Source of the DNA: JBBRHQ01 sp963738305
GTDB taxonomy: Bacteria > Actinomycetota > Thermoleophilia > Solirubrobacterales > 70-9
DNA length: 64,000 nucleotides
Direction: 5' to 3'
Assembly: GCA_963738305.1 (NCBI GenBank)
Contig: CAVTVU010000007.1
Coordinates: forward strand, 62,001 to 126,000
In this document: positions 35,838 to 45,448 of the stretch, piece after piece
Layout: each line of letters opens with the position of its first letter
Numbering within the stretch: the stretch's first letter is position 1
Notes under the pieces: generated by a model
Databases searched by the model: none
The model's input: only the letters and a program-made list of their open reading frames with translations
What the model was told of the DNA's origin: nothing
Program-made: the position numbers and the translations under genes

Positions 35838-37355
35838 GCGACATCCGGCCGGCCCTCGAGGCCGCCCTCTCGGGCGGGCCGGAGCGCCATCATTCGAAGA
35901 CCGCCGAGCAGGGCAAGCTCGAGGCGCGCGAGCGGGTCGAGCGGCTGGTCGACGCCGGAGCTTCGCCGAGGAGGCGCTGCTCGCCAACTGGGACAGCGAG
36001 GGGCTCGGCGCCGACGGCGTGGTCACCGGCCTGGCGCTGATCGGCGGCCGCAGGGTTGCGCTGATGGCCAACGACCCGACCGTCAAGGCGGGCTCGTGGG
36101 GGCCGAAGACGGTCGAGAAGATCCTGCGGATCCAGGAGCGGGCGCTGAAGCTGGAGCTGCCGATGATCTACCTGGTCGACTCGGCCGGGGCGCAGGATCA
36201 CCGACCAGGTGCAGATGTTCCCGGGCCGCCGCGGCGCGGGGCGGATCTTCTACAACGAGGTCCGGCTCTCCGGGCAGGTGCCGCAGGTCTGCCTGCTGTT
36301 CGGGCCCAGCGCCGCCGGCGGCGCCTACATCCCGGCCTTCTGCGACGTCGTGATCATGCGCGAGGGCAACGCCTCGATGTACCTGGGCTCGCCGCGGATG
36401 GCCGAGATGGTGATCGGCGAGAGGGTCACCCTCGAGGAGATGGGCGGGGCGAAGATGCACACCGGCGTCTCCGGCTGCGGCCACTTCCTCGCCGAGAGCG
36501 ACGCGGAGGCGATCGACACCGCCCGCCGCTACCTCTCCTACATGCCGGCGAACTGGACCGAGCCGCCGCCCGCCGCGCCGCCCGCCGAGCCGGGCTCGAC
36601 GGAGCCGATCGCCGAGATCATCCCCGCCGACGAGAACCAGCCGTTCGACATGAGCGAGCTGATCGAGCGGCTGGTCGACGAGGGCTCTTCTGCTCGAGGT
36701 GCACGAGCGCTGGGCGAAGGAGCTGGTCGTCGGCTACGCCCGGCTCGACGGGCGGGCGATCGGGATCGTCGCCAACCAGCCGCGCCAGAAGGGCGGCGTG
36801 CTGTTCGTCGACTCGGCCGACAAGGCGGCCCGCTTCATCCAGACCTGCAACGCCTTCAACATCCCGCTGCTCTTCCTCGCCGACGTGCCCGGATTCATGA
36901 TCGGCACCGCGGTCGAGCGCCAGGGGATCATCCGCCACGGGGCGAAGATGATCAGCGCCGTCTCCGAGGCGACCGTGCCGAAGATCTCGGTGATCGTCCG
37001 CAAGGCCTACGGCGCCGGCCTCTACGCGATGGCCGGCCCGGCCTTCGAGCCCGACTGCTGCATCGCCCTGCCGAGCGCCTCGATCGCCGTGATGGGCCCG
37101 CAGGCGGCGGTCAACGCCGTCTTCTTCAACCAGATCCAGGCGATCGAGGACGAGGCCGAGCGGGAGCGATTCGTCGAGCAGAAGCGGCGCGAGTACGCCG
37201 AGGACATCGACATCCTCCACCTCGCCTCGGAGCTGGTGGTCGACGCGGTGATCGAGCCCGACGAGCTGCGCGCCGAGCTGATCCGGCGCTTCGCCGCCGC
37301 CGAGGGCAAGGATCGCGGCTTCGCCAAGCGGCGAAACCCGGTCACTCCCGCCTGA
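35834..37355 (+). CDS. Acyl-CoA carboxylase beta subunit (carboxyltransferase), frameshifted
   Basis: About 506 residues after repair: VSDIRPALEAALSGGPERHH, GLGADGVVTGLALIGGRRVA, IYLVDSAGARITDQVQMFPG, YLGSPRMAEMVIGERV, VLFVDSADKAARFIQTCNAF, FLADVPGFMIGTAVERQGII and a C-terminal IAVMGPQAAVNAVFFNQIQ. Both N- and C-lobes of a crotonase-fold carboxyltransferase (propionyl-, methylcrotonyl- or acetyl-CoA type) are present. HMG-CoA lyase nearby suits methylcrotonyl-CoA carboxylase, while the ethylmalonyl-CoA genes would also need propionyl-CoA carboxylase. No biotin-carrying alpha subunit is in the window. Shifts near 35962, 36195 and 36689. Confidence 0.85.
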
Positions 37356-37373
37356 GTCGGCTACCTTTGGTCC

Positions 37374-38202
37374 ATGAGCAGGGCGCTCTCGAGGGCACCG
37401 ATCGCGGCTGCGGCCGGCTGCGCGGCGGGTTTCGGCGCGGTGATGTTCCTCGTCTACGGGACCTTCCGGGCGGCCGACCTCGACGCCAGGCTGTTCGAGA
37501 GCCTGAGCCGCCTCGCCACCCCCGCCCGGACGCCGGTCCTCGAGCGGGATCGCCCACAGCGCCAACCTGCGCCGCTGCTCGCTCTTCCTCGCGGTGCTCG
37601 CGGTCTTCGCCCTGCGCTGGGGCCGCCGCGCGCATCTGATCGCGGCCCTGGCGGCCGTCGCCGGCGCCGCCGTCACGACCCAGCTGTTGAAGGTCGGTCC
37701 TCGCCCATCCGCGGGTGCAGCCGGCCTCGGTCACGGCATCGGGCCGGTCTCCTTCCCCAGCGGCCACGCGACGGCGGCGATGTCGATGGCGGTGGCGCTG
37801 GTCCTGGTCGCGCCGCGCGGCCACCGCTGGGCGGCTGTGGTGCTCGGCGCCGCTACGCGATCGCCGTCTCGGTGACGGTGATCATCCTCGCCTGGCACTA
37901 CCCCAGCGACGTCCTCGCAGGCACGCTGGTCGCGACCGGGTTTCGGCTTCCTCGCGATCGCCGGCCTGCGCGCGGCGGGCAGCTGCACGGAAGAGCCAAG
38001 GTGGAGGCACGGCGCCGATCCTCGCCGGGCTGGAGATCGGCCTGGCTCTGGCCGGTGGCGCGGTGCCGTGGCGGCGATCTCGCGGGCCGGCCCCCTGCTC
38101 GACTACGCGACCTCCCACACCGGCCCGACCTTCGTCGCCTTCGGCCTCGCCGGAGTCTGCGCGGCGCTGCTGACGGCACTCTCGGCCGCCGCCGAGGAGT
38201 GA
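37374..38202 (+). CDS. PAP2-family phosphatase, frameshifted
   Basis: A membrane protein of about 275 residues with helices AAAGCAAGFGAVMFLVYGTF and LFLAVLAVFALRWG, and the PAP2 signature: LLKVVLAHPRVQPAS-like KxxxHPR, VSFPSGHATAAMSMAVALVL (PSGH) and VIILAWHYPSDVLAGTLVAT (HYPSD). This belongs to the lipid phosphate or undecaprenyl-diphosphatase family. Shifts near 37545, 37700, 37850, 37940, 38005 and 38070. It starts 18 bases after the carboxylase stop and converges on acetoacetyl-CoA synthetase. Confidence 0.75.
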
Positions 38203-38208
38203 GCCCGC

Positions 38209-40237
38209 TCAGCCGCCGCGGGAGTGCTCGCCTCGGCGAAGCCGGCCGGCCAGCTGGGTGAAGTAGTCGAGCGAGTCGGGGTTGGCGAGCGAGTCGCGGC
38301 TGGCGGCCCGCTCGGCCGGGGTGCCCATCAGGATCCGCTTCACCGGCACCTCGAGCACCTTGCCGCTCAGCGTCCGTGGGCACCTCGGCGACCTGGAAGA
38401 CCCGGTCGGGGACATGCCGGGGCGAGCACTGCTCGCGGATCCGCCGGGCGATCTCGCGCTCCAGGTCGGAGTCGAACGCAGCGCCCTCGCGGAGGACGAC
38501 GAACAGCGGCATCCAGCCCTCGGTGCCGTCGCGCGGGCATGTCGACGACGAGCGCGTCGGCGACCTGCGGCGACCGCCTGCGACGGCGCGATAGATCTCG
38601 CTCGTCCCCATGCGCACGCCCGGAGCGGTTGATCGTCGAGTCGGAGCGGCCGTAGATGATCGCCGTGCCGCGCGCGGTGATCTCGATCCAGTCGCCGTGG
38701 CGCCAGACGCCGGGGTAGTGCTCGAAGTAGGCGGCCCGGTAGCGGCTGCCGTCCTGATCGCCCCAGAAGAAGACCGGCATCGAGGGCATCGGCTCGGTGA
38801 CGACCAGCTCGCCGACCTCGTCGATCAACGGCCGGCCCTCCTCGTCCCAGGCCTCGACCGCGGCGCCGAGGGCGCGGGCCTGAAGCTCACCGCGGTAGAC
38901 GGGCAGCGTGGCGACGCCGCCGACGAAGGCGGTGCAGAGGTCAGTGCCGCCGCTGGTCGAGAACAGCCAGGTGTCCGAGCCGACGTGCTCGTAGATCCAG
39001 TCGAAGCCCTCGGGGGAGAGGGGCGAGCCGGTCGAGCCGACCGCCTTCAGGCGGGAGAGGTCGCGGCCGTGCGCCGGGTTCGACGCCGTCCTTCATGCAG
39101 GCGGAGATGTAGGAGGCGCTGGTGCCGAAGCAGGTGACCCCGGCGCTCTCGGCGAGGTCCCAGAGGACGCCCATGTCGGGATGGCCGGGGTTGCCGTCGT
39201 AGAGGACGATCGCGGCCTCGGTGAGCAGGCCCGAGACGAGGAAGTTCCACATCATCCAGCCGGTGGTCGTGAACCAGAAGATGCGGTCGCCGGGATGGAG
39301 GTCGGCGTGGAGGTTGAGCTTCTTCAGGTGCTCGAGCAGGATCCCGCCCTGGCCCTGGACGATCGCCTTCGGCAGGCCCGTCGTGCCGGACGAGTAGAGC
39401 ACCCAGAGCGGGTCGGAGAAGGCACCCGCTCGAAGGCGAGCTCGGCGCCCTGCGCCGGCGGCGAGCAGCTCCGCCCAGGTGATCGCGTCGCGCGAGCGGC
39501 GGAGAGGTCGGGGTCGGGGGAGAGGTAGGGGAGGACCACCGTCCGCTCGAGGCTCGGCATCTCCGCCTGCAGGCCGGCGAGCACCTCGGTGCGGTCGAAG
39601 TCCTGACCGCCGTAGCGGTAGCCGTCGACAGCGAGCAGGACCTTGGGCTCGATCTGGGCGAAACGGTCGATGACGCTGGAGGGGCCGAAGTCGGGCGAGC
39701 ACGAGGACCAGACCGCGCCGATCGAGGCGGTGGCGAGGAAGCCGACGATCGCCTCCGGGATGTTGGGCAGGTAGGCGACGACGCGGTCGCCGCGGCCCGA
39801 CCCCGAGGGCGCGCAGGCCGGCCGCCGCCGCGGCGACCTGGGAGCGCAGCTCGCCCCAGCTCAGTTCGCTCGAGCGGGCGCAGCTCGGAGGCGTGGAGGA
39901 TGGCGGTCGTCGGAGTCGGTCGCGGTCTGCGGAAGACGTGCTCGGCGTAGTTGACCCGGGTGCCGGGGAACCACTCGGCGCCGGGCATCTGGCTGCGAGC
40001 CGAGCGCGCGCGGTGGGGGGGACGTCGGAGAGCACCTCGAAGTAGTCCCAGATCGAGCGCCAGAAGGCCTCGAGGTCGGTCGACCGACCACTGCCAGAGC
40101 GAGGCGTAGTCGTCGAAGTGGAGGCCGCGCTCGGCGGCGAGCCAGCGCCTGTACTCGGCCATCCGCGAGCGCTCGATCATCTCGGCCGAGGGCTTCCAGA
40201 GCAGCTCTCCCTGCCCGTGCTCCGCTGCCGGCTCCAC
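38209..40237 (-). CDS. Acetoacetyl-CoA synthetase, frameshifted
   Basis: From GTG 40237: LLWKPSAEMIERSRMAEYRR, GLHFDDYASLWQWSVD, then the adenylate-forming core YSSGTTGLPKAIVQGQGG, RIFWFTTTGWMMWNFLVSGL, RHGDWIEITARGTAIIYGRS, and a C-terminus TLSGKVLEVPVKRILMGTP with the catalytic lysine loop typical of acetoacetyl-CoA synthetase. Roughly 650 residues with at least eight one-base shifts (for example near 40075, 39985, 39800, 39690, 39450, 39080, 38620 and 38380). It activates acetoacetate for re-use, consistent with the HMG-CoA lyase and 3-hydroxybutyryl-CoA dehydrogenase genes nearby. Confidence 0.88.
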
Positions 40238-40245
40238 GGGGCCGC

Positions 40246-41513
40246 TTATACCCGATGGCCGGCGCGGGGCTGCGGCGCTCGCCGGGTCGGCGCCCGTGAC
40301 CTCGCGCGACGTCGCGGTCGATCGCCCGCACCAGGTCGAGGGTGAACTCGACTGCGCGGTCAGCGCCTCGGCGTCGACCTTCGAGGGCGTGTCGTCGGGG
40401 GTGTGGTAGTAGGGCGGGCCGACGCCGTCCTCGGCGCCGACGATCGAGATCGCCCGGAAGCCGCGGACGGCCGCGGGCAGGGCATCGGTGTGGAAGGGGT
40501 GGCGGATCGGGCGCGCCCCGTGGCCGTCGTCTTCACCGGAGCGCTGCCGCTCGGCGATCGCCTCGCAGAGCTCGACGCAGGCGTCGGTCCATCGCCTGGT
40601 TGACGATCGCGCCCTCGCTGCGCTGGTAGTGGACGTCGCCGTAGGAGACGGAGTCGAGGTTGACGAAGAAGGTGCTCTCGCGATCGAGCTCGCGGCGGTG
40701 GGCCTGCATGTAGCGGGCCATGCCCTCGGCGTTGCACTCCTCCGCCCCGGGCAGGACGAGCCAGACGTCGAGGTTGGCGGGCGGGTCGGCGTCTAGCCGC
40801 TCGGCGACCGAGAGAACCGCGGCGACCGCGGAGGCGTTGTCGCAGGCGCCCGGGACGATCTCCGAGAGGGCGATGTCGATGAGCAGCGACAGCGTGAGCA
40901 GCCCGATCGCGATCATCGCCAGCTGGACGATCGAGACCCACGTTCCATCGATGCCGGCCATGCGCAGGCCCGGTGAGGAGCATAAGCGGCACGACCACGG
41001 CCCAGAAGATCAGGCGGATCGGCCCGAGCAGGACGCGGCCGCGCTCTGAGAGGCGGTGGGCGAGCGCGCACCGAGCGAGCGCTGAAGACATAGCCGGTCT
41101 TGGCGGCGTCGTAGTGGGCCGAGAGGATGACGCGGGCCGGGGCGTCGGGGTCGAGAGCCCGGCGAGACGACGTTCTGCGAGGCGCGGCGGAAGAGCAGGC
41201 GGCGGAGCAGGTAGTAGGCGGGTGTTCTGGTCGAGGTAGAGCGAGAACGCGGCGAACAGGACCAGGGCGAAGCCGGGCGGGCCGGGGAGAGCAGCGCCAG
41301 CAGGCTGCCGGCGATCGCCAGCGCGACGTGGATCGCGATGGCCAGCGAGTACTCGGGGTGGACGTAGGTGGGCTCGACCTCGACCCGCCGGCCCATATCC
41401 CGCGAGCCGCTCGGCGAGCCAGTTGGCGGCGCGGCGCTCGGCGTCGGTGCCGGCCCGCGCCCCTCGAAGGAGCAGAGCTTCTCGATCAGCTCGAGGCGGG
41501 CGGCGGCGTCCAC
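40246..41513 (-). CDS. M28-family metallopeptidase with membrane segments, frameshifted
   Basis: GTG 41513 begins DAAARLELIEKLCSFEGRG. Further on are hydrophobic helices (LAIAIHVALAIAGSLLALL, LAMIAIGLLTLSLLIDIAL) and the M28 zinc-site blocks GACDNASAVAAVLSVAERL, LVLPGAEECNAEGMARYMQA and FVNLDSVSYG, with a late YYHTPDDTPSKVDAEAL motif. About 415 residues after shifts near 41460, 41390, 41225, 41090, 40975, 40590, 40515 and 40360. Likely a membrane-bound aminopeptidase. Its 3' end abuts the acetoacetyl-CoA synthetase start. Confidence 0.7.
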
Positions 41514-41520
41514 GGGCGGA

Positions 41521-42222
41521 TTATCGCGGGGTCGGCGGGTTATCGTTCCCGCATTGCTCGCCGGAGTGGTGGAACGGTAGACACGCGGCCCTCAAAAGGC
41601 CGTGCTCGAAAGGGCGTGTGGGTTCGAATCCCACCTCCGGCACTGGCCGCCTAGGCGAGTCGCGCTCGACGAGAGTCAGGCCGGCGCGGGGTGGCTCGTC
41701 GCCCGGCGGGGCGCCGGCGCCGTAGTCCTCGCCGGAGCCGATCGGGCGCTCCTCCTCGACGTGCCATTCCTGGTTGAAGGCGATCAGCGCGAGGACCATC
41801 AGGGCGATCTGGAGCGGGATCAGGATCACGACCAGGAGACCGATCAGCGGCACCGGGATCAGGGCCTCGTCGAACCCGGCCTTGTCGCGCGAGAACCAGC
41901 TGTTGGCGCCGACCGCGCAGAAGATCACCAGCAATATCGCCCAGGCGGCCGCGACCGGCAGCACGCCCCTCTGCCAGCGGGCGACCATGAAGGCGAACAG
42001 CAGGTAGAGGACGACGTAGAAGATCAGGCAGATGATTCCCATCGACGCCCCGCCCTGGAGCAGCGACCAGCCGGCGATCGTGACGATGCCGGCGATCGCC
42101 GCCGAGACGAGCAGCAGCAGCACGACCACGAACTTCGTCGTGACCGACTGAGGCTTCTCCCTGTTGGGCCGCCAGAGCTCGTACCCCGGCCTGGCCTCTC
42201 CTACCGCCATCAAAGCGATCAT
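41521..42222 (-). CDS. Four-helix membrane protein whose frame runs antisense through a tRNA
   Basis: The first 150 residues form four transmembrane helices (TTKFVVVLLLLVSAAIAGIV, MGIICLIFYVVLYLLFAFMV, VAAAWAILLVIFCAVGANSW, VPLIGLLVVILIPLQIALMV) followed by an acidic tail. The printed frame continues through the antisense strand of tRNA-Leu (GFEPTRPFEHGLLRAA) to 41521. A one-base change near 41655 would give a TAG before the tRNA, so the true C-terminus is probably at about 41650. ATG 42222 or 42208 are possible starts. Function unknown. Confidence 0.6.
   Translation of the reverse strand: MIALMAVGEARPGYELWRPNREKPQSVTTKFVVVLLLLVSAAIAGIVTIAGWSLLQGGASMGIICLIFYVVLYLLFAFMVARWQRGVLPVAAAWAILLVIFCAVGANSWFSRDKAGFDEALIPVPLIGLLVVILIPLQIALMVLALIAFNQEWHVEEERPIGSGEDYGAGAPPGDEPPRAGLTLVERDSPRRPVPEVGFEPTRPFEHGLLRAACLPFHHSGEQCGNDNPPTPR
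41560..41642 (+). tRNA. tRNA-Leu (anticodon CAA)
   Basis: Acceptor GCCGGAG pairs with CTCCGGC plus discriminator A. Anticodon stem GGCC/GGCC frames the loop CTCAAAA with anticodon CAA, a long variable arm (GTGCTCGAAAGGGCGTGT) marks a class II tRNA, and GGTTCGAATCC is the T loop. Confidence 0.93.
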
Positions 42223-42300
42223 AGAATCTCTCGGAGATGCGCGCAGTTTCGCCGCATCGCCCTCGGGCAGGTGCCTGCGGGCGCCTAGAATCCGGCTCGC

Positions 42301-42384
42301 GCGGGCGTGGCGGAATTGGAATACGCGCCAGGTTTAGGTCCTGGTGGGCTTCGGCCCGTGGGGGTTCGAGTCCCTCCGCCCGCA
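42301..42384 (+). tRNA. tRNA-Leu (anticodon TAG)
   Basis: Acceptor GCGGGCG pairs with CGCCCGC plus A. Anticodon stem CCAGG...CCTGG around TTTAGGT gives UAG, the long variable arm TGGGCTTCGGCCCGT indicates Leu, and the T arm is GGGTTCGAGTCCC. Confidence 0.93.
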
Positions 42385-42412
42385 TTCGGCCTAGCATGGG
42401 CCGCCGCTTCCC

Positions 42413-42484
42413 GGGGGAGTGAGTTAATGGCTATGCGCACGGTCTCCAAAACCGTGAATCCGGGTTCGAATCCCGGCTCCCCCG
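42413..42484 (+). tRNA. tRNA-Trp (anticodon CCA)
   Basis: Acceptor GGGGGAG pairs with CTCCCCC plus G. Anticodon stem ACGGT/ACCGT with loop CTCCAAA gives CCA; T arm CCGGGTTCGAATCCCGG. Confidence 0.9.
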
Positions 42485-42545
42485 CTCTTCGGCGCGCCTG
42501 CAGAGCTCGAAGCAGGTCGGGCGCCGACCTATAATCGGCCTCCTC

Positions 42546-42616
42546 GCGGGCGTGGTGTAACGGTTGCACAAGAGCCTTCCAAGCTCTCGGTGCCGGTTCA
42601 AGTCCGGTCGCCCGCT
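42546..42616 (+). tRNA. tRNA-Gly (anticodon TCC)
   Basis: Acceptor GCGGGCG pairs with CGCCCGC plus T. Anticodon stem AGAGC/GCTCT with loop CTTCCAA gives UCC; T arm CCGGTTCAAGTCCGG. Confidence 0.93.
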
Positions 42617-42654
42617 CTGCGGCGGTGGCAGAATGGCTATCGTCAGCAGAACCT

Positions 42655-42728
42655 CGGGGCGTGGCGCAGTCTGGTAGCGCACTCGGCTGGGGGCCGAGCG
42701 GTCGCTGGTTCAAATCCAGTCGCCCCGA
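42655..42728 (+). tRNA. tRNA-Pro (anticodon GGG)
   Basis: Acceptor CGGGGCG pairs with CGCCCCG plus A. Anticodon stem CTCGG/CCGAG with loop CTGGGGG gives GGG; T arm CTGGTTCAAATCCAG. Confidence 0.93.
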
Positions 42729-43305
42729 TTCGTTCAGTCTCCCGTCAGACCGCGACAAACTGCGACACAGGGGCACAAACGCCGCCTCAGGCGCGTTCGC
42801 CAGGCACGGCGACTCACGCCTGAGAATGCCGGCCTCGCCGAGAGTCGGTAGCTGATCAGTAGCAAGCGGGGTGGTAGCTGGGGGCCGAATCGGTAGCAGC
42901 GACATGGCAGGCCGCCGAATGAGGAAAGGAGGGAGGGCGGCTTGGAGGGCTTCGGTCTCGGTCTCAAAGGTGTGCCACGAGACCAGCTTCCGCTCCCGCC
43001 ACTGCGAGGGGACCGCTAAGGGCATCATTCCCGGGCAGGGCCAACATAGGATTGGCCGGCAGCTCATTCACGGCCAAGATCAGCCGATTCACGGTTCGAC
43101 GACCTCGATAGGCGCCCGGTTCTGCTGAGACCCGCTTGGCGTCGAGTTTCCACCGGCGAGTCCTCATTCCGGCTCCGGGACAATTCGCCGCCGTCTGTGC
43201 CTGGGGCGCGCGGCGCTCCTCGCGTACCTGCTGGGCGCCGAACACAGCAGCGACGGCCCGAACACGCCGAGCGCCAGCCCCGACGTCGCGAGGGCACGCA
43301 TCGAG
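42729..43305. other. Intergenic stretch after the tRNA cluster with decayed coding remnants
   Basis: No intact gene is visible. On the minus strand around 42900-43010, split between two frames, residues such as RERKLVSWHTFETETEALQA resemble the C-terminus of a SnoaL-like protein, so this looks like a decayed gene. GC content and codon pattern look less biased than in neighbouring genes. No integrase or clear att duplication of a tRNA 3' end was found. Confidence 0.45.
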
Positions 43306-43720
43306 TTACTGCAGCGCCCGGTAACGGGAACCGCAAACGGCACGAAGACCAGCATCAGACAAGCCAGCGTCCCGAGGACCGACCCGGCAACCGGTCCTCC
43401 CACCATCAGCCCGCGCACCGCGTTGGCGGCGAGGCTGACCGGATTCACGCTCGCGAAGGCGTGCACCGCCCCCGGCATCGAGCCGGTTGGGACGAACGCC
43501 GAGCTGACGAGGGTGAGCGGGGCGACCCAGATGAAACCGGCGCCCTGGGAAGTCTCGGGATCGCGAACGAGGAGGCCAATCGTCGCCGCGATCCACGAGA
43601 AGACGTAGGCGAATGCCAGGACGAGCGCGATCGCCGCGAGGACGCTGGGGACGGACTCTGTGGGACGGAAGCCGACCAGAAGCCGACTCCACCTGGATCG
43701 CTCTTCCAGAAGCCATACCT
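43306..43720 (-). pseudogene. ABC-2 type (DrrB-like) permease, N-terminally truncated
   Basis: Spliced frames on the minus strand give the C-terminal half of a daunorubicin-resistance type permease: SVLAAIALVLAFAYVFSWIA, ATIGLLVRDPETSQGAGF, WVAPLTLVSSAFVPTGSMPG, VHAFASVNPVSLAANAVRGL and LGTLACLMLVFVPFAV, ending RYRALQ at 43306. There is no start region or first three helices, and no ATPase gene beside it. It lies just downstream of the DHA2 exporter and is probably a remnant. Confidence 0.65.
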
Positions 43721-43732
43721 TCCCGCCTCTCC

Positions 43733-45241
43733 TCAGGCCGCTTCCGAGACGGGCTCGGGTTGAGGGTGTGGCTGGACGTTATCGCTCGCGGTGCTGTTCG
43801 GTGCCCGGACGGGCTCGAGGACGATGGCAGCGACTGCCATTGCCGCGACGACGAGGCCGGAACCGACCAGAAACGCGAGATGGAAGCCGCTTGTCAGCGC
43901 CGATGCCGTCGGATGACCCGCCGCGATCAGGTCCTTCGTCCGCGTCGACGACAGCGTCGCCACGACCGCGAGACCGAGCGCGCCACCGACCTGGGTCGTC
44001 GTGTTGACGAGCCCCGAGGCGAGGCCGGATTCACTCGGAGTGGAACTCGACATCGCGAGGGTCATCAGCGACGGGAAGCAAAGGCCGGCTCCGACGCCGA
44101 ACACCACCATCACCGGCAGCAGGTCGGCCGCGTAGTTCGCGTCGATGGGCGACCGGGCGAACCAGAGCAGCCCCGCGACGACCAGGCCGAGCCCAGGCAG
44201 GAGCGTCGCCCGCGCGCCGAAGCGGGTATTGAGCTGGGCCGAGAGCCCGAGCGAGAGTGCGCCGATCAGAACTGCGACCGGCAGGAACGCGAGGCCGACC
44301 TCGAGAGCGTCATAGCCGAGGACCTTCTGCATGTAGATCGCACCGAGGAAGAACATCCCGAAGAGGCCGGCGACCATCAGCGAGACGATCAGGTTGGCGC
44401 CGGCCGAGTTGCGGACCCGGAAAACGCGCAGCGGAACCAGCGGGTTCTCCGCTCGCGCCTCACGGACGAGGAACCCTCCGAGCAGAGCGAGCGCGGCAGC
44501 GCCGAGGCCGACGGTGTGGGACGAACCCCACCCGTAGTGCGATGCCTCCACGATCGTGTAGACGCCTAGCATCAGGGCGCTGACGAGCAGAACCGCCCCT
44601 GGGATGTCGGCGCCGCGGCCGACGCCGACTGGGCGATCGGAGGGGACCAGCCGCAAAGCCAGGGACCCGGTCGCGATCCCGATCGGCAGATTGACGAAGA
44701 AGATCCAGTGCCAATTGACGGCCTGCGTGATCGCGCCACCGAGCAGCAAACCGATCGAGGCCCCGGCGGCGGCGACGAAGCTGTAGACGCCGATCGCCTT
44801 CGCTTGCTCCCGTGGCTCCGGGAACATCGTCACGATCATCCCGAGGATCACCGCCGAGGTCATCGCGCCGCCGGCGCCCTGGATGAACCGCGCCGCGACC
44901 AGCACGGTCTGGCTCTCGGCGAACCCGCAGGCAGCTGAGGCGGCGACAAAGACTGTTAGTCCGACCATGAAGATCCGCCGCTGTCCGAGGAGGTCGCCGA
45001 GGCGTCCGGCAAGCAGAAGCAGCCCTCCGAACGCGATCAGGTAGGCGTTGACGACCCAGGCAAGGTTCGACTGCGTAAAGCTGAGGTCATCCTGAATCGA
45101 CGGTAGGGCGACGTTGACGATCGTCTGGTCGAGGACGATCATCAGCATTCCTGTGCAGAGGACGACGAGCGCGATCCAACGGGCGCGGCCGTCTGGGCTC
45201 GATTGCTGGGCGGGGTCAGTGGTTGTGATCTCGGTTGTCAT
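43733..45241 (-). CDS. DHA2-family MFS multidrug exporter (EmrB/QacA type, 14 TM)
   Basis: An intact 502-residue transporter. It has GMLMIVLDQTIVNVALPSIQ (TM1 with the D-x-T-I-V-N-V-A motif), motif A AGRLGDLLGQRRIFMVGLTV, motif C region FVAAAGASIGLLLGG, and about fourteen hydrophobic segments. It is a proton-driven drug exporter by family. The ATG at 45241 lies 50-90 bases from two copies of the shared 23-bp motif in its upstream region, and a histidine kinase is divergent from it, suggesting common regulation. Confidence 0.9.
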   Translation of the reverse strand: MTTEITTTDPAQQSSPDGRARWIALVVLCTGMLMIVLDQTIVNVALPSIQDDLSFTQSNLAWVVNAYLIAFGGLLLLAGRLGDLLGQRRIFMVGLTVFVAASAACGFAESQTVLVAARFIQGAGGAMTSAVILGMIVTMFPEPREQAKAIGVYSFVAAAGASIGLLLGGAITQAVNWHWIFFVNLPIGIATGSLALRLVPSDRPVGVGRGADIPGAVLLVSALMLGVYTIVEASHYGWGSSHTVGLGAAALALLGGFLVREARAENPLVPLRVFRVRNSAGANLIVSLMVAGLFGMFFLGAIYMQKVLGYDALEVGLAFLPVAVLIGALSLGLSAQLNTRFGARATLLPGLGLVVAGLLWFARSPIDANYAADLLPVMVVFGVGAGLCFPSLMTLAMSSSTPSESGLASGLVNTTTQVGGALGLAVVATLSSTRTKDLIAAGHPTASALTSGFHLAFLVGSGLVVAAMAVAAIVLEPVRAPNSTASDNVQPHPQPEPVSEAA

Positions 45242-45288
45242 GGCTCGAGAAGATCCCAGTCGCGTGGCGCCTCGACCAGCGCGGTAGC

Positions 45289-45334
45289 AGGCGTCCTCGG
45301 GTTCGGTTGCCAGGCGTCCTCGGGTTCGGTTTGT
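45289..45334 (+). promoter_or_regulatory. Tandem pair of the 23-bp shared motif
   Basis: Two adjacent near-identical copies: AGGCGTCCTCGGGTTCGGTT begins at 45289 and again at 45312. They lie between the divergent exporter and MASE1 kinase genes. Related single copies occur at 49798, 50960 (inverted), 52590 and 55384 (inverted). Confidence 0.6.
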
Positions 45335-45423
45335 CGCCGATCAGCTCAACGTCTTGGAACCTCGCTGGCGGTCAGAACGGCGAGCGCATCGCGAACGGCG
45401 CCACATCCCGGAGGCGCGCGCAA

Positions 45424-45437
45424 TACGGTCAGCCGTA
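45424..45437. promoter_or_regulatory. Inverted repeat TACGG-N4-CCGTA (site 1)
   Basis: A perfect 5-4-5 inverted repeat (TACGGTCAGCCGTA) about 77 bases before the MASE1 kinase start. An equivalent TACGGGTAGCCGTA is at 49882-49895 before the stand-alone receiver gene. The arrangement fits a LuxR/NarL-type response-regulator operator; binding is inference. Confidence 0.5.
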
Positions 45438-45448
45438 CCACGGGGGGC

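Noticed and set aside
42546..42728. tRNA 3' ends as phage attachment sites
   Set aside because: I looked for a second copy of the tRNA-Gly or tRNA-Pro 3' end to the right and saw none within the window, and no integrase is present.
42285..43067. Minus-strand 260-codon frame across the tRNA cluster
   Set aside because: It translates antisense tRNAs (for example FEPGFTVLETV and GGGTRTPTG strings), a common false gene.
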